A stretch of DNA of 47,360 bases from Muribaculaceae bacterium (GCA_017964485.1 JAGCRW010000070.1:1-47360); one strand, 5' to 3'. Counted from the first letter of the stretch, positions 9,061 through 17,218 are shown. Made by a program: numbers and translations. The notes: a model not told the origin generated them from the letters alone.

Positions 9061-9385
9061 AAATGGCGCTGCTACAAAACCAACGAACATCAACGACCGG
9101 AAAATTCCCTTTAATATATCCCATATTAAGTTAAAATATGTTTTTTGTTTTAATTTTGGGATTCCATTTTTGATGGTAAGTTACAGATTGTAAGCACCGC
9201 AATGGTGGTAAAAGCGGGGAAAAACACATAACTTCAGTTTACAAACGTAAATGTTACAGAACGTAAAGAATGGTTGCCCAGTTGGGCAGCCATTTGTAAT
9301 TTTGCACCATCAAATCAAAGTAATGGCTCACGAGCGTGTATTGATACACATCTCCAAAGCCCATGTCTAACAAATAATTAGAGTA
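9061..9385. other. Regulatory gap upstream of the NlpC/P60 gene
   Basis: This stretch holds a first possible -7 element (TAATTTTG, 9151-9158), a repeated AACGTAAA (9244-9251 and 9260-9267), a full promoter with an inverted repeat in its spacer (9272-9304), a 15-codon ORF (9323-9370) and a short hairpin GTGTAT-TG-ATACAC (9336-9349). No conserved gene or known RNA is recognised. Confidence 0.5.
9272..9304 (+). promoter_or_regulatory. Promoter with near-palindrome upstream of NlpC/P60 gene
   Basis: GTTG (9273-9276), 20 nt, TAATTTTG (9297-9304). A 20-bp near-palindrome (9272-9291, GGTTGCCCAG/TTGGGCAGCC) covers the -33 box and most of the spacer, where a bound repressor would block the polymerase. 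Two AACGTAAA copies lie just upstream. Confidence 0.6.
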
Positions 9386-9970
9386 ATGAAGTTATTTTCA
9401 AAGTTATTTATTTTCACATTAGTATCGGTATTATCATTCAATTTTACAGCCAACGCTGCCGACCCTGAACCAGCACCAAACTTTACCAAGGGCATCAAGG
9501 AGTTGGCTAAAATCACCAAAGAAAACACAACACAAATTGAGAACCTGCTCAAATTTGCTTACAAATTTAAAGGCGTTCCATATCGCTTGGGTGCAAACGG
9601 TCCTCACCGCTTCGACTGCTCAGGTTTCACTAGCTATGTTTTTAGGGAATTTGGCTACAAACTTGCCCGCCGTGCCAGCCTTCAAGTGCACAACGGCAAG
9701 AGAGTGGAGCGTGGCAACCTCAAGGCCGGTGACCTGGTGTTCTTTGGCGGTCGCAGTAACCGTGGCGGCATAGGCCATGTGGGAATCATCACCGAGGTTG
9801 ACGCCAACGGTCATGACTTCTATTTTATCCATGCCTCTACCCACAACGGCATAACCGTAAACCACTCAACTAACAGTTATTACAAAGTGCGTTACCGCGG
9901 AGCTTGCCGAGTTATTCAACCTAAAGAACCAGAACTCTCACTCCTCGACGAGTTGAAGAAATCAAAATAA
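9386..9970 (+). CDS. Secreted NlpC/P60 (C40) cell-wall endopeptidase
   Basis: The 194-residue protein has a signal peptide (residues 1-24, ending TANA) and a single NlpC/P60 domain (about 50-175). Catalytic Cys78 sits in RFDCSGFTSYVF, the histidine in GHVGIITEV, and the third polar residue probably in FIHAST. The family cuts gamma-D-Glu-diaminopimelate bonds in peptidoglycan stems. There is no SH3 or LysM targeting domain, so the enzyme is minimal. It is monocistronic, with its own promoter and a strong terminator. It belongs with the window's other wall-turnover genes. Confidence 0.9.
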   Translation: MKLFSKLFIFTLVSVLSFNFTANAADPEPAPNFTKGIKELAKITKENTTQIENLLKFAYKFKGVPYRLGANGPHRFDCSGFTSYVFREFGYKLARRASLQVHNGKRVERGNLKAGDLVFFGGRSNRGGIGHVGIITEVDANGHDFYFIHASTHNGITVNHSTNSYYKVRYRGACRVIQPKEPELSLLDELKKSK

Positions 9971-9995
9971 TCGAAATAAACGAGTAAAATGAATG

Positions 9996-10034
9996 CTGCG
10001 GTTGGCAAGTTAGTTTGCCAACCGCAGTTTTTTT
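9996..10034 (+). terminator. Intrinsic terminator after NlpC/P60 gene
   Basis: A perfect 13-bp stem (9996-10008 with 10015-10027), a 6-nt loop and seven Ts. The opposite strand lacks a T-run, so it works mainly on the + strand. Confidence 0.92.
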
Positions 10035-10051
10035 CGCTAACCTCCACAAAC

Positions 10052-11647
10052 TTAATTCTCGCGAGTTGTAGCAGCGTTGATTTCATCGAGGCCAAAGCAT
10101 TGCTTGATGGCTTTTCTGATTGCTGTGGCTTCGCGGCCGTTGCCTTTGAGGATCTTGAGCACTATCTTGATATATTCCTCGCGGCTCTTGAGCCCGCACA
10201 GCCCTGCCACTCCGCTTTGGGTGAGCATAAGTTTCTGGTTATATACCATCAGCACCTTATCATAGTCTTTCTTCTGAACATAGACATGGAACTCGCGGCA
10301 AAGCATCTCGTATATGCCTCGTGGATTTATCTCGTTGACCAGGTCAATCATGTGATCTTCAAGGGCGCTGATGTTACGGAACTTCATGTCAACCCGCATC
10401 TCAATATCGTGCTTAACGCGGTGACGCGTGTGCATGAGAGCCTGCTGCTTAATCTCATTGTCGAAGTTCTTGATAACAGCACGACTCACGCTACCAAACA
10501 CGTCGTCCTCATTCTTGTGACGATATTTAGCCACGGCACGCACCACACCCTCAAGCATAAGGATGTTCTCAATCTCGGCAACGTTAGGCACAAGAATCTT
10601 CTTCTTGCGCAGGTATTCCACCTCTTTCTCGTCGCGGCGGTCGCGATCAACGATGCCCCAACTGTCGAGATGGTGCAGACCTTCAAGATCGTTGAATGAA
10701 CGCACACTCTCTATAACCTTGTTGCAGCTGCCAAGAGCCTTGACTGTATATTCGGGGAACACTAGTGAATAGAGCCTAGAGTCAATGCTGTGTTCCTCAT
10801 CACCCTCCACAAAAAGGACAGGTTTGCGGGTTCCCAGCAAGTCGATGTAAAGGTTGTCGCTCAAGTTGCTGCTAGAGCTGAGCACCTCATAATCCCATGT
10901 CTCCTGCTCGGGGTTGAAATCTTTTACCCACACGCATTTGTTCTCAACGCGTGAGCTGGCAAAATCCACATCGTGAGTGCTATATACAAAGGTGCAGTCG
11001 GGACGCATTTCCTCAATCACGTTCCACAAGGTCTGCATGATTGACGGGTGAATAAACGACTCAGGGTCATCGACAAAAATCACCGCATCTTCCATTGCAT
11101 AGAGCACAGCGCCCAGATAGTAGAGCACCGCCTTCTCACCATCGCTTAGTCGCAGCGACGAATATTTGTCGCTTTGGCCCTCGGTGGTGAAAAGCAGTTT
11201 GCCGTTCTCACGCAGAATCTTGTTCTTGGGGAACACTGCCTGCCACATCTTCACAACCTTGTCGAGTTTGGTACTGGGAAACGCAATCTCATCGTTCATC
11301 AGCCGGTGAGCCTTGAAGTTCATCAAATCTCGGAACTCATCAACCATCATCACATAGGTGAGTTTGTCAAACTCAGTTGTGGCGGTGTTGAACACCTGCT
11401 GCATGTTCTTGTTGAGTTTGTCAAAGCGCTCGGCAATAGAGCCTTTGAGTTGTGGAACCTTATCGGCAGTGGCAAAAATCGCTTTCAGCGCCGACACTCG
11501 GAACGCCTGGTCGCCGCACTGCTCCACAAGCTTATTGCAGAAACGCGTCTTGCCCGCACCATTGGCACCAATGATGGTCACTTGGCGCACATCACGCAAG
11601 ATTTCGCCTTTCTTGCCATTTATCTTGTTAGGAAGTAATAGGTCCAT
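10052..11647 (-). CDS. AAA ATPase fused to DUF4435 (TOPRIM-like) domain
   Basis: The start at 11647 (MDLLLPNK) gives 531 residues; the longer reading frame would run through the promoter at 11687-11718. Residues ~1-290 form an ABC/RecF-like ATPase: Walker A GANGAGKT near residue 27, signature LSDGEKAVLYYLG, Walker B VIFVDDPESF and the switch His in YSTHDVDF. Residues ~290-400 match DUF4435: LFVEGDEE, the WGIVDRDRRD acidic pair and VAEIENILML. OLD-family nucleases and the AriA/AriB proteins of PARIS anti-phage systems combine such an ATPase with a TOPRIM-like DUF4435; here both are in one polypeptide. No partner gene is adjacent. Defence is an inference, not shown. Confidence 0.8.
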   Translation of the reverse strand: MDLLLPNKINGKKGEILRDVRQVTIIGANGAGKTRFCNKLVEQCGDQAFRVSALKAIFATADKVPQLKGSIAERFDKLNKNMQQVFNTATTEFDKLTYVMMVDEFRDLMNFKAHRLMNDEIAFPSTKLDKVVKMWQAVFPKNKILRENGKLLFTTEGQSDKYSSLRLSDGEKAVLYYLGAVLYAMEDAVIFVDDPESFIHPSIMQTLWNVIEEMRPDCTFVYSTHDVDFASSRVENKCVWVKDFNPEQETWDYEVLSSSSNLSDNLYIDLLGTRKPVLFVEGDEEHSIDSRLYSLVFPEYTVKALGSCNKVIESVRSFNDLEGLHHLDSWGIVDRDRRDEKEVEYLRKKKILVPNVAEIENILMLEGVVRAVAKYRHKNEDDVFGSVSRAVIKNFDNEIKQQALMHTRHRVKHDIEMRVDMKFRNISALEDHMIDLVNEINPRGIYEMLCREFHVYVQKKDYDKVLMVYNQKLMLTQSGVAGLCGLKSREEYIKIVLKILKGNGREATAIRKAIKQCFGLDEINAATTREN

Positions 11648-11686
11648 AGTATTTAGTGTTTTTTGGTTGCAAAAAATTTCAGGTTG

Positions 11687-11718
11687 TAAAAATAGAAAAA
11701 TATTGCGGTATTTCCAAA
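11687..11718 (-). promoter_or_regulatory. Promoter of AAA-DUF4435 gene
   Basis: On the minus strand TTTG (11718-11715), 20 nt, TATTTTTA (11694-11687), one mismatch from TAnnTTTG. It supports the start codon at 11647. Confidence 0.5.
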
Positions 11719-11727
11719 TATTGTGAC

Positions 11728-11770
11728 AAAAAAATGCCCTCACTGCACGTTTAGAAGCGGTGAGGGCATT
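11728..11770 (-). terminator. Intrinsic terminator after small secreted protein gene
   Basis: Perfect 11-bp arms AATGCCCTCAC and GTGAGGGCATT (11733-11743, 11760-11770). On the minus strand the stem runs into a T-run at 11734-11728. Confidence 0.85.
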
Positions 11771-11793
11771 GTGTTTCAAGCTAAAGGGGTGTT

Positions 11794-12186
11794 CTAACGG
11801 TAAAAGTAATAAGACTGACCATTTCCAGTCACAACACGAATTGTGTTTCTATCAACTTGGGTGATTCTCACCTTCATTGTAGTGCGGCGACCATGGGCAA
11901 CGCCCTTTCCCGACACAACCAACCAACCACCACTAGCGCGCCCCGAGAGGTTGAAATTCTGCTCCATGCCCCATGTGTAAGACTCGGCAAAAACAACCGA
12001 TGCTCGCCCGGTTTTGGGGTTATAGTTGATTGTGATGAATTCACCACCTTTAGAACCCACGTCTTTGTAATAAGTGCCATTCATGCTGCTGCTCACTTTA
12101 GCATTTGCAGCAGGAGCAGCGACAAACGCAGAGATTGCCACTATCAACACAGCAAGCAAACTTCCAAAAATACTCTTCGTTCTCAT
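11794..12186 (-). CDS. Small secreted protein of unknown function
   Basis: With ATG at 12186 the product is 130 residues; a TTG two codons earlier is less likely. Residues 1-29 are a clear signal peptide (hydrophobic core, then APAANA). The mature ~100 residues are rich in Gly, Ser, Thr and aromatics and in alternating beta-like patterns (GEFITINYNP, MKVRITQVDRNTIRVVTGN), ending SYYFYR. No catalytic motif and no cysteine are seen in the mature part. It may be a small beta-sandwich or lipocalin-like periplasmic protein. It sits downstream of the flavoprotein fragments and ends at a terminator. I do not recognise the family. Confidence 0.7.
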   Translation of the reverse strand: MRTKSIFGSLLAVLIVAISAFVAAPAANAKVSSSMNGTYYKDVGSKGGEFITINYNPKTGRASVVFAESYTWGMEQNFNLSGRASGGWLVVSGKGVAHGRRTTMKVRITQVDRNTIRVVTGNGQSYYFYR

Positions 12187-12222
12187 AAGCAAAGCAATTT
12201 ACATATTATTATCTATAACTAT

Positions 12223-12420
12223 TTACAGTGCTTTGGCGATTTCGCGGCCGTATTCGCGGCAATGCTCAATGGCAGCCTGATCGGGCACCCACTGAATGCG
12301 TATGCCGTCGTTGATGAGTTCAAAGCCGCAGCCTTCGAGCAGGCCTGTGAGCAGTTTCACGCCCTCACCGCTCCAGCCGTAGCTGCCAAATGCCGCCGCC
12401 TTCTTGTTCTTGAGCTTCAT
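12223..12420 (-). pseudogene. C-terminal fragment of A-type flavoprotein (FprA)
   Basis: These 65 residues (starting MKLKNKKAAAFGSYGWSGEG) are the end of the flavodoxin domain of the gene at 12424-13410. They lie in the same frame, separated only by TAG (12426-12424) and one Gly codon. FGSYGWSG is an FMN-binding loop of A-type flavoproteins. Re-initiation at the ATG four bases after the stop is possible, but a separate functional peptide is unlikely. Joined across the TAG the protein would be about 395 residues, the normal family length. Confidence 0.85.
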
Positions 12421-12423
12421 GCC

Positions 12424-13410
12424 CTATGCCATCTCAAGAAGACCAGTAACAGCATGAGCGAGACCGTTGTTGATAGTTGGCGAACCAACAAGTACAGCCT
12501 TCGAAGCAAAGATGTCGGTCAGTACATCATTCTTATCTTCCTTGGCGGCGTTGTAAATCTTCACCTCAACCTCTGGGTTGGCCTCCTGGATACCGCGTGC
12601 AATCTCTTGCGCCATGATGCGGGTGCTGTTCCACATAGTGTCATAGACGATTGTTACCAAATTTTCCTGATAGTTGGCTGCCCACTCTTGGTATTTCTCA
12701 ATAATCATGCCTATATTCTTGCGCCAAATCACGCCGTGGCTTGGGCAAACCATGTTGAGGGGTAAATTCATGGCGAGTATTTCCTTGACTTTACGCGTCA
12801 CCATCATACTGAACGGCGCGAGGATGTTAGCATAATATTTCTTTGCCTCATAGAGCATCTCGGCCATATCTACACGGTCGTCGTAGAGCGACTCGGTGGC
12901 ATAGTGTTGGCCGAAGCCGTCATTGGAGAAAAGGATGTTCTCGCCGTCCATATATGTAAACATCGTGTCGGGCCAGTGAAGCATCGGAGCCTCAATAAAA
13001 GTGAGCGTGCTATCGCCAATCTCAAGTTTGTCGCCTGTCTTCACTGTCACGAAGTTCCAGTCTTGATGATAATGACCCTGAATAATTGCCTTTCCCTTAG
13101 CTGTGCAGTAGATAGGCACATCGGGAATCTCACGCATCAGCTCAGGAAGCGCACCACTGTGGTCGCTCTCGTTGTGCTGCATGATGATAGCGTCGATGCT
13201 CTTGAGGTCAACCTCCTCTTTGAGACGTGCCACAAACTCACGGTCATAAGGTCCCCACACGGTGTCGATGAGGACTGTTTTCCTGTCTTTGATGAGATAA
13301 GAGTTATAGCTAGACCCCTTAAAAGTAGATAACTCGTCGCCATGGAAATGAGTGAGTTCCCAGTCAACTTTACCCACCCAAGTCACTTTTTCGGTAATTT
13401 TCTTAGACAT
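12424..13410 (-). CDS. fprA: A-type flavoprotein (FprA-like), truncated by in-frame TAG
   Basis: FprA-type flavodiiron proteins reduce O2 or NO in the cytoplasm of anaerobes. This 328-residue part holds the metallo-beta-lactamase domain with the diiron ligands HNESDH near residue 79, a later His in MLHWPDTMF, Asp in FSNDGFGQH and His in CPSHGVIWR, then the beginning of the flavodoxin domain (VYDTMWNSTR, the FMN phosphate loop). Translation ends at TAG (12426-12424) where relatives continue, removing about 66 residues including the FMN loop. If the TAG is real, FMN binding should be lost. It follows the DUF2007 gene by about 46 nt on the same strand. Confidence 0.88.
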   Translation of the reverse strand: MSKKITEKVTWVGKVDWELTHFHGDELSTFKGSSYNSYLIKDRKTVLIDTVWGPYDREFVARLKEEVDLKSIDAIIMQHNESDHSGALPELMREIPDVPIYCTAKGKAIIQGHYHQDWNFVTVKTGDKLEIGDSTLTFIEAPMLHWPDTMFTYMDGENILFSNDGFGQHYATESLYDDRVDMAEMLYEAKKYYANILAPFSMMVTRKVKEILAMNLPLNMVCPSHGVIWRKNIGMIIEKYQEWAANYQENLVTIVYDTMWNSTRIMAQEIARGIQEANPEVEVKIYNAAKEDKNDVLTDIFASKAVLVGSPTINNGLAHAVTGLLEMA

Positions 13411-13456
13411 GTTGTTTTTTGTTTTATAGTTGTTTATGTTTTTGTAAATTTGCTAA

Positions 13457-13702
13457 TCACTCTTCGTTTTCGAGAGTCTCTAGAGGACTTGAATCAAGTA
13501 TTTGACGCGCCTTCTGGAGGTCTTTGCGGAACACCACCACTCGCATCGTGCCTTGCTTAAAGCCATGCATTAGCGCGTTGGCGGTAGAGTCGCCCATCAC
13601 ACCTGCTATCACGCCGTTGGTCTCAAGCACACCTTTGACAATATTGGCATCAACAGGGCTGTCGTACATTGCCAAAACAACAATTTCATCTTCTTTTTCC
13701 AT
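13457..13702 (-). CDS. DUF2007 family protein
   Basis: This 81-residue cytosolic protein matches the short DUF2007 ('putative signal transducing') pattern: VVLAMYDSPVDANIVKGVLE, an inter-element loop with Gly, then MRVVVFRKDLQKARQILD. The fold resembles a single GlnB/ACT-like unit; no ligand is known. It lies between xseB and the flavoprotein gene on the same strand and is probably co-transcribed. Many Bacteroidota carry one copy near housekeeping genes. Confidence 0.75.
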   Translation of the reverse strand: MEKEDEIVVLAMYDSPVDANIVKGVLETNGVIAGVMGDSTANALMHGFKQGTMRVVVFRKDLQKARQILDSSPLETLENEE

Positions 13703-13796
13703 AAAAAATAGAGTTATTTAAGCTAACGAGCTGACAAGTAAACAAGCTGATAAAGCAATATTTGTCTTCTCCGTCACTTTTGTAGTCATTTTAAAA

Positions 13797-13824
13797 ATTA
13801 TGCATTATGAATTGTGCATTATGC
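13797..13824. repeat. Heptad array 3 (ATTATGC family)
   Basis: Four units (ATTATGC, ATTATGA, ATTGTGC, ATTATGC) in register. The TAA stop of xseB (13821-13819, minus strand) lies inside it, so the terminal Asn-Ala is repeat-encoded. A more degenerate 7-nt-like stretch lies at 13721-13755. Confidence 0.75.
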
Positions 13825-14043
13825 ATTGCTTTTGTCGTCGCTCATCTCATCAAGGACCTTTTTAAGTTCCTCATCGGTGGCGGTGAGTTTGGCCTTGCAC
13901 ACTTTGAGCAGTTGCAGCGAGCGAGCTGTGTACCGGCTCAAGTTATCGATGCTGCAATCAGGGCTCTGCATCTTCTTCACTATCTCCTCAAGTTCATTAA
14001 CCGCTTGAGTGTAGGTCAATTTATCAATTTCTTGGTTCTCCAT
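13819..14043 (-). CDS. xseB: Exodeoxyribonuclease VII small subunit
   Basis: XseB joins XseA in the cytosolic exonuclease VII complex, which degrades single-stranded DNA. The 74-residue product shows the family pattern LTYTQAVNELEEIVKKMQS followed by a short coiled-coil helix. It lies on the same strand as xseA but is separated from its stop by 147 nt consisting of a 7-nt repeat array, an unusual insertion within this gene pair. The final Asn-Ala and the stop are encoded by another repeat array. Confidence 0.9.
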   Translation of the reverse strand: MENQEIDKLTYTQAVNELEEIVKKMQSPDCSIDNLSRYTARSLQLLKVCKAKLTATDEELKKVLDEMSDDKSNA

Positions 14044-14054
14044 ATATCTTTAAT

Positions 14055-14201
14055 AGTTACTAGTTTACAGTTTACAGTTAGTAGTTGATAGTTAATAGTT
14101 TACAGTTAATAGTTGACGACCTACAACTCACAACCTACAACCTACAACCCATAACCTACAACTTTACACTTAAAACTTAACACTTATCACTTAACACTTG
14201 A
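14055..14201. repeat. Heptad array 4: 21 units in perfect register, three unit families
   Basis: From 14055 the sequence divides without gaps into 21 heptads: AGTTnnn/AGTTTAC types (14055-14117), then AACCTAC types (to about 14159), then CACTTAA types (to 14201). It fills the xseA-xseB gap and includes the last 11 bases of xseA, with its TAA at 14193-14191. Confidence 0.88.
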
Positions 14202-15483
14202 TACTTTCTATCTTTCCGTCTTTCAAAGTAGTGACAAGTAGGTCTCCTTGCTTGACGTCAGCGGCGCTAGTAACCACATGGCCGTTGAGGGTTGTGAGCG
14301 AATAGCCGCGGTTAAGGATATTCTGAGGCGAGAGCAGCTGCACCTTATCGGTGAGCGCTGTGAGCCTCATGCGCTCGCGCTCCATGCTGCCTGCCACTGT
14401 CGATTTAGCAGCATCAACGAGGCGGTCGAGGTGCGTCTTCTCACTGTCAATACGAGCCTTGAGCACCAGCGGAATAGACTGTGCGTAGCCAATGAGCTTC
14501 GCGCGGCTAGTCTCAACAATTTTCTGCGCCGATAGGGGTATATAGTTGCCATAATATGACAGTTGCTCCCTAGCGTGTGCTACTGCTTCGCGCGAAGATG
14601 TCACTACTGCCGATGCTAACTCGTTAAGGCGGTTGAGCTGCGCCAAACCGCACTGCACGAGGAACTCAGCTGCTGCTGTAGGAGTCTTGACATGTAGTTT
14701 CGACACCATGTCGGGAATCGTAACGTCTCGGTCGTGACCTATGCCAGTGATAATGGGCAGGGGGAACTGGGCGATATTAGCGCCCAAGTCGTAGTTGTCG
14801 AAGGAGTTGAGATCGCTAGTCGAGCCACCGCCACGAATTATCACCACGCAGTCAAACATCTCCTCAACGGCAGCGATGCGATCAAGTGCGGCAATCACAC
14901 TTGGCACAGTGTTCACGCCTTGCATTGCCGACTCAAAAAGGCAAGTGTAGAACTTGAGACCATAGGCATTGTTGTGCAGCTGGTTAAGGAAGTCGCCATA
15001 ACCCGCCGCTCCACTGGCTGAGATGATAGCAATGCGCTGAGGCATAACGCCCCACCCTAGCTGCTTGTTCATGTTAATAATACCCTCCTTGGTGAGACGA
15101 GCGATAATTTCTTGCCTAATGCGCTCCATGTCGCCAAGGGTGAACTCGGGGTTTATTTCGTTAATTATCGCTTTGAGACCATACTGCTCATGGAAGTTGG
15201 CATTGACGTTCACCATCACTTTCATGCCAGTGGCGAGGTGCTTGCCAGTGACATTGAAAAACTGCGCATCTAGTCTCGTAAATGTATTAGCCCAAATCAC
15301 AGCCCCCAACCTCGCTACCGTAGCGCCTCGGTCATCTTTCTGCAGCAACTCAAGGTAGCAATGGCCACGGCTCACGCGCAAGTCGCTGGTCTCGGCAGTC
15401 ACCCAGCAGTCTTGCACATCGGGGTCATACATCAAGTTCTTGATGCGCTGGTTATATTCTAGTAGGGTTAGTGATTGCGGCAT
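14191..15483 (-). CDS. xseA: Exodeoxyribonuclease VII large subunit
   Basis: The catalytic subunit of exonuclease VII is 430 residues. It has an N-terminal OB-fold (about 5-100), the nuclease core with IAIISASGAAGYGDF, VVIIRGGGSTSDLNSFD and TGIGHDRDVTIPDMVS, then a long helical region that binds XseB copies, and a C-terminal ILNRGYSLTT motif. The start codon overlaps the preceding stop by one base (TAATG), implying coupling to the DUF3256-like gene. The last codons (Ile-Lys-Cys-stop) fall in a heptad array. Confidence 0.95.
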   Translation of the reverse strand: MPQSLTLLEYNQRIKNLMYDPDVQDCWVTAETSDLRVSRGHCYLELLQKDDRGATVARLGAVIWANTFTRLDAQFFNVTGKHLATGMKVMVNVNANFHEQYGLKAIINEINPEFTLGDMERIRQEIIARLTKEGIINMNKQLGWGVMPQRIAIISASGAAGYGDFLNQLHNNAYGLKFYTCLFESAMQGVNTVPSVIAALDRIAAVEEMFDCVVIIRGGGSTSDLNSFDNYDLGANIAQFPLPIITGIGHDRDVTIPDMVSKLHVKTPTAAAEFLVQCGLAQLNRLNELASAVVTSSREAVAHAREQLSYYGNYIPLSAQKIVETSRAKLIGYAQSIPLVLKARIDSEKTHLDRLVDAAKSTVAGSMERERMRLTALTDKVQLLSPQNILNRGYSLTTLNGHVVTSAADVKQGDLLVTTLKDGKIESIKC

Positions 15484-16115
15484 TATTTCTTCTTGAACGA
15501 ACTATTCTTGATGTTGTAAACCACTCTATTTACCAAATATGGCTTGAAAACTTTGAAGTCTTCGCCCATAAAGAAATCGTTGGCGTTGCACTGTGCCACG
15601 AGGGTCTCGCCTTCGAAACGCAGTTCTATCATTGTTATCATCAAGCTGTTGAGCAAATCATTTCGCTTGTCTTTAGGCATCGATGGCAGAATGAAATCAT
15701 CAAAAGTGGGCATCTTTATGAACTTTGAGGCATCAAGTTTTTGCCACTTGGTGTTGTAGAACGTGAGGCGGCTGTCTTTGTAAGGAGTTGCGACTGTCTC
15801 GATAACGGCAATCACCGTGTCGCGCTTTGACTTGTGCAGCAGTTTGAGTTCCACAGTCTGCGCCGACGAGGTGGCAATCTTCATATATTCGTCATTGAGT
15901 ACAAGTATTCTAGTCTCATCGGTGCGCAGGTTGTTGATGATCTCGGTCTTCTCGGCCCTGCCGTAATTATTTATCAGTTCATATCGGGTAGACATGGTGA
16001 TAGAGTTGAACAACTCGCCGTTCTCCTCCACAAACAACTTGCTCACACCATCATACGCCCAAGCGCTAAAAGCCGACAGTGCAATAAATACCGTAATTAA
16101 AAGACTTTTTCTCAT
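15483..16115 (-). CDS. DUF3256-like periplasmic protein
   Basis: The 210-residue product has a signal peptide (1-20, ending AWA) and no transmembrane segment. The pattern LFVEENGELFNSITMSTRYELI, with later YKDSRLTFYNTKW and LPSMPKDKRNDLL, fits my memory of the Bacteroidota DUF3256 family, which has no known role. Five bases separate it from the upstream capA gene and its stop overlaps the xseA start, so it is in the middle of an operon. Envelope location is inferred from the signal peptide only. Confidence 0.65.
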   Translation of the reverse strand: MRKSLLITVFIALSAFSAWAYDGVSKLFVEENGELFNSITMSTRYELINNYGRAEKTEIINNLRTDETRILVLNDEYMKIATSSAQTVELKLLHKSKRDTVIAVIETVATPYKDSRLTFYNTKWQKLDASKFIKMPTFDDFILPSMPKDKRNDLLNSLMITMIELRFEGETLVAQCNANDFFMGEDFKVFKPYLVNRVVYNIKNSSFKKK

Positions 16116-16120
16116 TACTT

Positions 16121-17218
16121 CTAAGGCTTTATGGTGCCGTCGTCGGCAATTTCCAGTTTGTTGTCTTTGAAATCATCAAGAGTCAGCGACCTGATGTCTT
16201 TTGCCACCAGATTGCTTGCGTCGCGATGTGGACCAGTGCGGTGGCCTTGAATGAAGGAGTGTATCTTGCCTTCTACAAATTTGCCATCGCCGTCAATCTT
16301 GGCCACAAGAAGCGGAGCATAGCCAGTTTGGCCAGCAGTGCTCATACCGAGCGTGCAGAAGTTGCCCAAGCTGTAGGCGATTAGGTGGTCATTATATAGT
16401 TCCATGCCACGTGGCACGTGAGGGCCGTGACCATAGACGATGTCGGCACCGCAGTCGATGGCCATGTGGCCAAACTGCCGCACATCACCTCTATCCATGC
16501 CGTGGAAATATTCTTTGCCTTGAGGCACATGGCGACACCCAGTACCCTCAGCCCCGCCGTGGAAGCACACTATCAAGATGTCGCACTGTGGGCGCAGACC
16601 AGTGATGACGCGTCTCACGGTAGCAGTGTCTTGTGTCTTGAGCGAATAGTCTTCGTGGCCAAAGGCGCAGAAGCCGTATTTAACGCCGTTAATCTCCTTG
16701 ATACTGGTCTCGCAGTCTTTAGTTCCTGCCACGCCAATACCGGCATCGCGCAGAGTCTTAATAGTGGATTGTGTGCCAGCCTCCCAAAAGTCGAAGATGT
16801 GGTTGTTGGCAATGCCCATGAAGTCGTAGCCGGCATCAACCAGCAGATTGACATATCTTGTGGGCATCATAAACGAGAACGACAGCGGCCCAGGCGCCTT
16901 GCGGGTGCTGCCCTCGTCGGCCATAACGCCTTCGAGGTTGCCGCAAGCCACATCGGCGCTGCGAGTTATCTCATAGGTATCGCGCAGCAGGTCTTTACCG
17001 TCGTTTTCGGGCAAGATGCGGTTAGGCTTGAGCGAGCCGAGCATCATGTCGCCGTTCATCGCTATCGTCACAGTGCCGTTGATGCGCGGCTTGGCAGGTG
17101 CGGTTTGAGCTGTTGAGTCGTTGGCGTTCTGTGAAGAAGACTGCTGTTGGCCATCAGAGCCATTACAGCTTGCTAATGCTACGATGGCAACAAGTGCCAG
17201 ATATTTAACGAGTTTCAT
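16121..17218 (-). CDS. CapA-family lipoprotein (metallophosphatase-like), paralogue 1
   Basis: This 365-residue protein starts with a lipoprotein signal (VALASCNGSD, Cys ~19) and a Ser/Gln-rich linker, followed by the CapA/PGA_cap domain: VTIAMNGDMMLG, CGNLEGVMAD, IANNHIFDFW, CFHGGAEGTG, YGHGPHVPRGM and YSLGNF. CapA proteins take part in poly-gamma-glutamate capsule synthesis or release in Bacillus and look like metal-dependent phosphatases; the substrate here is unknown. Its ATG overlaps the stop of the second copy by four bases (ATGA). No capB or capC is adjacent, so a wall or glycan-phosphate target is as plausible as a capsule. Confidence 0.87.
   Translation of the reverse strand: MKLVKYLALVAIVALASCNGSDGQQQSSSQNANDSTAQTAPAKPRINGTVTIAMNGDMMLGSLKPNRILPENDGKDLLRDTYEITRSADVACGNLEGVMADEGSTRKAPGPLSFSFMMPTRYVNLLVDAGYDFMGIANNHIFDFWEAGTQSTIKTLRDAGIGVAGTKDCETSIKEINGVKYGFCAFGHEDYSLKTQDTATVRRVITGLRPQCDILIVCFHGGAEGTGCRHVPQGKEYFHGMDRGDVRQFGHMAIDCGADIVYGHGPHVPRGMELYNDHLIAYSLGNFCTLGMSTAGQTGYAPLLVAKIDGDGKFVEGKIHSFIQGHRTGPHRDASNLVAKDIRSLTLDDFKDNKLEIADDGTIKP

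Noticed and set aside
9989-10699. 236-codon + strand frame opposite the AAA gene
   Set aside because: It begins inside the NlpC/P60 terminator hairpin and lies antisense to conserved ATPase sequence.
12223-12420. Independent small protein gene
   Set aside because: Its sequence is the missing end of FprA in the same frame directly after the TAG.
14055-14201. CRISPR array
   Set aside because: The repeats are 7 nt, contiguous and degenerate; there are no 20-40 nt repeats with unique spacers and no cas genes.
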